From contig CM054062.1 of NCBI GenBank assembly GCA_028641055.1, positions 183,891,958 to 183,955,957 of the forward strand: a DNA stretch of 64,000 nucleotides. The letters run 5' to 3'. Both the position numbers and the translations under genes were made by a program. The stretch comes from Alopecurus myosuroides. Taxonomy: Eukaryota > Streptophyta > Magnoliopsida > Poales > Poaceae. The notes below the pieces were generated by a model, which saw nothing but the letters and a program-made list of their open reading frames with translations, did no database searches and was not told the DNA's origin. Positions 57,701 through 64,000 of this stretch are shown here, in pieces. Numbering within the stretch: position 1 is the first letter of the stretch; each line of letters begins with the position of its first letter.

Positions 57701-58651
57701 GGTATGAAATATTTGATTGAACATCTGTAACCCCATATTTTGTATATTCCGGACTTTTGAATATCCATATATTTCATTATGGTAGAATCATGCAACAGTG
57801 ATTTCTCCAAGTACTCATGCTAGTAAATGCTTTATGTTTTTGTAGTCATGATTGAGTTCCGATTCTTCTATAACCAACCTTGTCCAACTGTGTCATAAAT
57901 ATGATAACCATGGCAGGCAGTCATTCTTTTTTGCCTTGATAAATTTATCTGATGTTTACACACATAATTTTAATAGGATTTACTGAATGATGTTGAACAA
58001 AGTATGATCGAATACAAAACATCTATTGAGAACTTGAGAAAGGATTCCAAATACACCCTCGACAAAGTAGTCATTGGTGAAAGTGATCTGCAGCGTGGAC
58101 GAACTGATTTGAGGTAGTATGCATGCAGTGCTTTTCTAATCATCTTTTGTCATTCCCTTGAACAACGTTGTACTTGAGAATAATCCATATGTAAGTTTTA
58201 TGCTTATGAATCTTGCAGATCCACTGGTAAGCAAATCCATTCTGTAATAGGTTCAATTTACAAAGCAGAATCCACAGCAGCAGGTATTGAATTCTTTTTC
58301 AAAGGCAGTTTTCCCCCCCATAATTTTGAAGCAATGCCTCTGCAGATAAGAGTCACATACATCCTTTGATCGTTTAGTTATGTGTTTGTTCAATATTTTT
58401 CTTGTGGTCCTAGGTTTGATGGATCGACTACGAAATATTCCTACAAGACAATCTCTTGAATTGCGCGCAGAGGTAAGTGAAATAGCCCTAGTATATAAAA
58501 CTTTGACACTGCCGAATGTGAAAAGTTACTTTCAACTTGAAATGTTCTTTTCAATTTTCAGGTGGCTTCCATGGCCTCAGATTTGAAAAGCCAAAGATAT
58601 GTCCTGGAAGAAAGGGTGAAGCAAATCTCTGAATATGGTGTCCGTGTCTGA
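54791..58651 (+). CDS. RGS1-HXK1-interacting protein 1 homologue (8 exons, 214 aa)
   Basis: Exons: 54791-54874, 55337-55403, 55491-55580, 57623-57675, 57977-58113, 58219-58283, 58414-58472, 58562-58651; frame is kept throughout. The protein has a low-complexity N-terminus, then LWSQYKAYEDVFLERAK, TISDALVLANEHQAEAIG, a short hydrophobic segment ATVAGFIFLRG and RRFLYRNTLGRF, then a charged, probably coiled-coil C-terminal half ending EYGVRV. This layout matches Arabidopsis RHIP1 (At4g26410), which binds the G-protein regulator RGS1 and hexokinase 1 in sugar signalling. Identification is from memory of the family. Intron 2 (55404-55490, 87 nt) uses a GC donor (AAAG|GCAAG) and an AG acceptor. Its sequence is open in frame. 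Intron 3 is 2 kb. Convergent with the GT47 gene downstream. Confidence 0.85.
55404..55490 (+). other. GC-AG intron with open reading frame
   Basis: 87 nt, a multiple of three, without a stop in the coding frame. If retained it would add 29 mostly hydrophobic residues (SYVFLVPFLGTLCL..., ending FLIVVV) just before the conserved TISDAL block. The donor is AAAG|GCAAGA, the usual context for GC-AG introns. Confidence 0.65.
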
Positions 58652-58989
58652 GTCTGAATTTCGCGGTCCAGAGACAAGCATGTAATAAACTGAATCATAG
58701 AGGGAGATGCTATTGCTAATTAGACAATCATCTTTCTACGGATTATAATCTTGTTTTTGTTAGCATTTTAATACAAGGCGAAGATGATTAACTCACGATA
58801 CCATCGTTGACTTCCCGTGTCATTTAAATATTGCTTGTGTGCAACCTTGTCCATTATTGGATCTTTCCCTTGTCATTTACTATTGTCTGTGTTGATCATT
58901 GCCCGCCGATGTGATACCGTCATGGTTGTTGGGTCTTCTGTGCAGTCATGGTTGTTGGGTCTTCTGTGCAGTCTTGGGGCTTCATGTTT
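58652..58989 (+). repeat. RHIP1 3'UTR and 26-bp tandem repeat
   Basis: After the stop there is a plain AT-rich 3'UTR. At 58920-58945 and 58946-58971 the unit TCATGGTTGTTGGGTCTTC (26 bp in full) is present twice, head to tail, without a mismatch. Confidence 0.8.
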
Positions 58990-59140
58990 GGGAGTACTAG
59001 TAGACCGCATGATGACAGGCATTTCTTTTCAAAACTGTCCTAGGGATGCAAATGTGGCGGCACACCAATTATCAAAGAAGGCTTATGAATTGAGCTCGGC
59101 TCCATGGATCCAAGAGGTGACAGAGGGTTCATTTCACGGG
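58990..59140 (+). pseudogene. RNase H-like (RVT_3) fragment of a LINE
   Basis: The plus-strand frame reads LVDRMMTGISFQ, then CPRDANVAAHQLSKKAYE and APWIQEVTEGSF. This is the C-terminal end of the RNase H-like domain found in plant LINEs and their host-derived relatives (R..N..AH.LA..). Nothing upstream continues it convincingly, so it is a relic. Confidence 0.65.
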
Positions 59141-59721
59141 AACAAAAAAGGGTCATTGGATTTGGAGGCATCTTAATATCGTCCAATTTGTCCTGGGGAT
59201 TTCTGAACTCCCACCCATCAGATCAGCTGAAAGGCCAGTCAGGAGTATACTTGGCTTGCAGGTTGCAGCTCTCCAAAATAGATTGGCAAGAGCCACGAGG
59301 CAACTCAAACTTGACTGCAACTACGCACTTACCCCTTACATCTGCAGCAAAGATTGTCACGAACCAATAACGGAAGGACGGCATTTGCCTTTTCCATATC
59401 ACATCGATAGAATCTGGCAAGGAACCAAAAAACTTGCCCTGGGAATGCTGAGTTACACCCGTGAAGTACAAGACTTACAGCCTAGAATATACAGATTCTT
59501 ATACAAAAAAGTTATTGTCCCTAGTCTCCAAGGTTGAGCACATTTTCGCAGAAAAGCGAGAACGGAAATATGGCCCTCGGATCTGTAATATTGTGATGGT
59601 CGTAAACTATATCAGGTGTACTTTACTCCATCAATCTCTTGTAGCTATTGCTCCCGGTTTGTGGTTCAGTCTCAGCCTATGTTACCAGCACTACCTGCTG
59701 GGATAGTTTGTTGATCTAAAA
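59141..59721. other. Region between RHIP1 and the GT47 gene
   Basis: Contains the GT47 gene's 3'UTR on the minus strand. An 82-codon minus frame at 59471-59223 (with VAVKFELPRGSCQSILES) looks protein-like but has no partner and no family I recognise. Confidence 0.4.
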
Positions 59722-61798
59722 TCAACGAGCTTGGTTTTGTAGCCATGAAGATCTTGCTGGAGACTCGTTTGTTTTGTTAGCTTCAAATCGAGAAAATCTT
59801 CGTAATCTGTTGATCTTCAGCCGAATTGAAGGAACCTTGCGAGCTATGGTCTTCCAGATCATCTGGACAGCATCATCCTTCTGAGAGGGGTGCTGGTATT
59901 CAAAGTGCCCTTCGACCTCCTTCAGTTTGTTCCACATGCTTGTCCACTCTTCTTGACTTATTCCTTTAATCAGGTTTATCAGAAAGCCCTTCTTGACCGC
60001 ATCGGCGCCACGCACTATTATGCAGAACTTGGAGTAGTCAAGGACATCTTCAAATGGGAGTTCAATGTCGTCGCTGATGATGATGGGCACACAATGGCTG
60101 ACTATGGAATCGAATAGGCGGTTGGAGGACGGTGTGTCCCCTGCAATGTTGAGGCAAAATTTCGACGCACGCATCCCCCGTGTTGATTGCTCAATCCCAT
60201 TACCAGCCACACTCCCAAATGAGAAATGTACATCTTTTTCATCTTTGAGAAGATAATACAGTTCCTGTCGAATGAAACCACCCTGCAACATTTTGGAGTC
60301 AAAAGATCATCAACCATATAACCATCAGCATTTCACATAATTCATCCATTCTCAGGACCTCAATTTTCAGACGGTCAATAGTTTATAGACCCTGCTTACT
60401 AAACCATCACATTATAAACTGCCATTCCACCACAAATTATGAGCTCGCCCTAATTAAAAATATGAGTGTTAGCCTTATCAGATTATAGAACTACTTAGCA
60501 TAAAACATTCCCACTAAATCTATAACATTACTGGGGCTTATAAATATGCAGCTAACAGTGACATGAAAGAAGTGATCTAACTGAGCTGGATTAACGCACA
60601 ACACAAGATACACCAGTCCAAAGTGTCTGACAACCAAATTGAGCTAGATTAGAGAACAAGGCAAAGTCAAATGGCATTGGATTTGCAACCACGATATTTC
60701 AAAGCAATTAAGCAAGTACCGCGGATGGTGCCCAGAGGATGCAGTTCAAAGCAAGTACCACGGATGGTGTCCAGAGGAGGGCCGTGCAAGCTTAGGACCT
60801 ACTATTGACTGGGAACTTAAGTCAGTTGAATAGTCCGGTACACCACAAACATTCTCAAAATCTATATAGGGGAAGAACACATGCCAAGCAATTGTTTAAC
60901 CATGGCCACAATATAAAATTAGAAGCTGACGGCTACAACAAGCAAGTTTTGATCAAAGGGTACTCACATCTTTCCTGTAAATGGCGCCTTGGAAGTAGAG
61001 CAAGGTCGGTCGGTCGGTGTAGCCGGCAGAGTCATTGAAGAAGTTGTCAACGATGTGCCGGTAGGGCGCAATCACGTCCTTGTCGATGTTTGCGACGCTG
61101 TGCGGGTACCTCCCGAAGTCACAGAGCACGAAGACGCAGGGCCAGAGCTTGTAGCGCGCGTCGAGCATCCCGTTGGGGTGGTGCGCGAGCACGACGTGGT
61201 CCCTCCCGCCTGACCTCCGCCACTCTGGGCGCGCGGCGAGGAACTCGATGAGCCTCCGCTGCAGTGTCTGGTCCTCGCTGGTCCGCGCGGGCGGCACGAC
61301 CTTAGAGTGGCGGTTGAAGCTGAGGGAGGCGAAGAAGGGCACGAAGACGACGTCGGCCCTGGCGGGGTCGCGCACCCGCACGGCGTTGCAGGGCGTGGGC
61401 GCGCCCTGCTCGGAGGCGAGGAGGTCCAGCGTGAGCCAGTACTCTATGCTGTGCTGCAGGTTGAGCCCACCGGGGTACTCCGGCACGGCGTGCCTGAGGT
61501 CGGGCCACAGGCCGGCGCCGGTCCCGGGCTTCCAGTCCAGCAGGCCGAAGTGGAACTCGAGGGGGAGGTCGTACATGTACACCCGCAGCAAGGCCTTGTC
61601 CGGGTCGCATTTCGTGGCCGGGGAGGCGGAGCGGAGCCCCTGGCGGCGGGCGTCGAGCGCGGCCGGCGCGGCGGCGGAGTCGAGGAGGAGGTACCAGGAG
61701 GCGAAGAAGAGCGCGGCGGCGAGGGAGAAGAACCACACGAGCGGGCTTCGGCAGGAGGCGGAGGCGGAGGCGGCCATGGCGCCGCTAGCGATAGGCAT
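59722..61798 (-). CDS. GT47 exostosin-family arabinosyltransferase, ARAD1-like (2 exons, 463 aa)
   Basis: Predicted Golgi type II membrane glycosyltransferase. Exons 61798-60968 and 60282-59722, intron 60967-60283 with GTGAGT...TTGCAG, phase 0. A signal anchor ([20 protein letters not shown]) sits near residues 20-40, followed by a stem. The exostosin domain starts at [19 protein letters not shown] (about 70) and includes [63 protein letters not shown], the join [18 protein letters not shown], and the nucleotide-sugar-binding [16 protein letters not shown]...[19 protein letters not shown]. The motifs fit ARAD1, needed for pectic arabinan side chains in Arabidopsis; the actual acceptor here is inferred. 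A second ATG at 61777 has a stronger context (GCCATGG) and would drop seven residues. The first exon is very GC-rich, as often in grasses. Confidence 0.92.
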
Positions 61799-62789
61799 AG
61801 CAATGCGGGCCGCGGTGGGGGTGGGCGGCCATGGCGCTCGGATCTGAGGAAGTGGGATACGTGTGCGGTTTGCGAGGGTGGGTCAGTGGCGGCCGTGGTC
61901 TCCTGCCTCGGGTGGGGCGTCGCGTGGGGATACCCGATCGAGGAGGTCGGATCTGGGGGGAGTCCAAGGAGACGGCCGGACGGGACGGGTGCGGTGCCGA
62001 GGTAGGCATGAACCGGAACGGCCTCTTTCTTTCCAGATCCACGCAAGGACGCACGCACTTGCGCACCCTTTTGCTGTCGCTACCTTTTGCCGCTTTCCTG
62101 AAAGACCTACAAAATACCGAGGGAGGGTTTAGGTTTAAAAAAACGGATTTGCTAAGCCTCGGTTGCCTGATAATTTCTTATGTCTCAGTCGATAGCTCTG
62201 ACCGTTCGATCCTGCTATGGTTCGTGCACCGGATTGTTCATGTGCGCGTTCATGTGATTCACGATCCAAGTTTTTTTTGGTAGAGCACTCACGATATGCT
62301 GCGAGCAGACTATGTGGGCCTTGTGTTATGGGCCTTTCTCTTTTCTGTTGTATGTATTTGCTAGGGCTGTGTGCCTGTGTCTTGTGTATGCGGGCTGAGC
62401 CTTCTTTTTTATCTAGTTTTACTTTTTGTACTCTGATTTGCACACAAATTATCTTTAAAAAATGCAGAAAATTCCTTCTTTTTTTTGAGAAAATGCAGAA
62501 AATTCCTTGTGCTATCGTTCTTATCTAAACGTTTAACATGTGTTGCTTAAAGTAAGTTTAACATGTATATTTGTATATGAAAAAACATTTCCTCTTTATT
62601 TTGTCTTATTTCTCGTTGTATTCGTTTTATTTTTTTCTATTTCTTTTAAATTTAATAATTTCACATTTGGAAGCGTGTAAATAATATATCGAGAAAAATA
62701 TCAACTAGTGTTCTATATGTATTTTTTTCATATTTTTTTCCTAATTATAGAGGAATTACAATTTTTGTCAAGAAAGGTGCAGCTAGCGA
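61799..62789. other. Upstream region of the GT47 gene
   Basis: GC-rich leader and promoter region on the minus strand to about 62000, then AT-rich sequence with no supported gene. Long open frames on both strands at 61800-62280 are by-products of GC content. Confidence 0.5.
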
Positions 62790-64000
62790 TCGGTATTTCT
62801 TCAAAAGAGCTTCACTGTTTTTTGCGAGAAAATGCGCAACCCCACCGGGGTTTTGATTCGAGTTTGTGCTTTTGTCGAGAAACTTGAAATTAGCTATCGT
62901 TTTTTAAATGAGTTGCACTATTTCTTAATAGACATGCAAGTACAGTTAGAAAACAAGAAACTAGCAACTAGGTTTTGACGGGAGTTGCATTATTTTTAAT
63001 CAAATGTGTAACTCCCGCTTTCCAATATAAGTTGATTTTTTTCACACGTACAAGTAGCAGTCAAGAATTAAGGAAAGTTGCAGTTTTCTCTAACTCGTTT
63101 TTTATATCAGTTGCGTTTCCTTAACTTGCAAGTAACAATTGTTTTTTATAAGAGTTGCATCTTTTTCAAAAAATGTGTAACTCTAATGGGGTTCCAATAC
63201 GAGTTGCACTTTTCTCAATATATGTGTGCAACTAGATCCAAATTGCGGCTTTCCACTCTAAAATGTGTAACTAGGTTCAAGTTGCGCATTTCCGATCGAA
63301 AATGTGTAACTAGGTCCATGTTGAATATTTTCCACTCGAAAATGTGCAACTTGGTCAACCAGCTCCTAGTTGCACCTTTTCTACTCGAATACGTGAACCT
63401 AGATACGAATTTCACCTATCTACTCTTATATGTGCAACTAGGAAGGGTGCTACTTGTTTCTAGTTTCACCTTATTTTTTTCACCCGGCAACGTGTAACTA
63501 TGCCTAGTTGCACCGTTTCACTCGCATATGTGCAACTTTGTGCTAGTTGCACAGGTACAATCGGATATGTGCAACTAGTTATCGGTTGCACATTTTCACT
63601 CAGAAATGTGCATATTTGTCTTAGTTGCACCTTTCCAATCGGATATGTGCAACTAGGTCAAATTACAACTAGGACCTAGTTGCAACTTTTCGAAGTTGCA
63701 ACTTTTCAACCAAAATAGACAACTTGATCCTAGTTGCATCTTTCAATCAAGAAATGTGCAATTTGGTTCTAGATGCATGTTCTCCCCTAAAAAATGTGCA
63801 ACCAGGTACTAGCTGCATATTTCCAATCGGATATGTGTAACCGGATCTAGTTGCACCTTTTCGAGTGGAAATGTGCAATTAGGATCTAGTTGCACCTTTA
63901 AAATAGGATGTGTTATTTTGTTTTTTTTTCTTCCGAAAAGTACAACCAGTTTTTCAAACCAGTTGCACTTTTTAGTGAAAAAGTGCAACTAGAACCTTTT
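62790..64000. repeat. Array of degenerate GTGCAACTAG / CTAGTTGCAC units
   Basis: Units of roughly 40 bp, of the form (A)TGTGCAACTAGGTC-CTAGTTGCACCTTTCCA-TCGGAT, recur some twenty times with increasing regularity toward the window's right end. Each unit is partly palindromic because GTGCAACTAG is the inverse of CTAGTTGCAC. Spacers are AT-rich. Arrays of short, inverted subterminal repeats are typical of CACTA and some other DNA transposons, but neither terminus is inside the window. Confidence 0.8.

Noticed and set aside
61173..62066. Several frames of 90-230 codons on both strands around the GT47 first exon.
   Set aside because: Shadows of the GC-rich exon; only the minus frame with the exostosin motifs is supported.
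62790..64000. CRISPR-like array because of short regular repeats with spacers.
   Set aside because: Repeats are degenerate, spacers are short and AT-rich, and the context is a plant nuclear genome.

Overview
This is nuclear DNA from a grass, most likely a large-genome Pooideae species (Triticeae, oat or ryegrass type). Four ordinary, intron-bearing plant genes with GC-rich first exons sit in a sea of nested LTR retrotransposons, LINE remnants and Stowaway-type MITEs. The LTR families (minus- or plus-strand LTRs starting TGATACGTC with a tRNA-Asp-type primer site, Tat-lineage Gypsy elements, a SIRE/Maximus-like Copia) are the kind that fill Pooideae intergenic space. Species cannot be fixed from the sequence alone. 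There are no bacterial features, CRISPR arrays or rRNA genes, and I recognised no tRNA gene.

Layout. 1-9.3 kb: a nested cluster on the minus strand. It holds a long LTR with a duplicated U5-PBS-leader segment (1-1866), a decayed Copia element that has lost its 3' LTR (1874-8209), and a Gypsy 5' LTR (8645-9296). 9.3-14.1 kb: degraded repeats and two MITEs. 14.15-19.9 kb: a gene island with a cytosolic pyruvate kinase (+, 3 exons) and a RING-H2 ubiquitin ligase (-, single coding exon plus a 5'UTR intron), arranged tail to tail. 20.4-24.3 kb: a retroposon with a 16-bp target duplication, a 1.5-kb element of an unrecognised terminal type, and a dead LINE.

24.3-38.6 kb: a plus-strand LTR interrupted by a young 10.6-kb Tat-lineage Gypsy element (identical-looking 477-bp LTRs, 5-bp target duplication AGTAG). 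This element lacks a recognisable gag, has one stop codon inside integrase, and carries on its opposite strand a six-exon gene with GT-AG introns that preserve the frame and its own TATA boxes. A broken copy of the same antisense gene lies beside it in a second, partial Tat element. 38.6-45.3 kb: a complete two-LTR non-autonomous Gypsy-type element encoding one acidic protein with a hydrophobic tail. 45.3-50.3 kb: an AT-rich non-coding LTR element and a partial LTR. 50.4-54.1 kb: MITEs and a 5'-truncated LINE ending in a poly-A tail.

54.8-61.8 kb: a second gene island with an RHIP1 (RGS1-HXK1-interacting protein 1) gene (+, 8 exons) and an ARAD1-like GT47 arabinosyltransferase gene (-, 2 exons), again convergent. 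62.8-64 kb: a degenerate array of about 40-bp units built on GTGCAACTAG / CTAGTTGCAC, possibly the subterminal region of a DNA transposon continuing beyond the window.

The four host genes do not form a pathway. They are unrelated housekeeping or signalling genes: glycolysis, ubiquitination, sugar/G-protein signalling and Golgi cell-wall glycan synthesis. The most unusual content is the multi-exon antisense gene carried by the gag-less but recently inserted Tat element.
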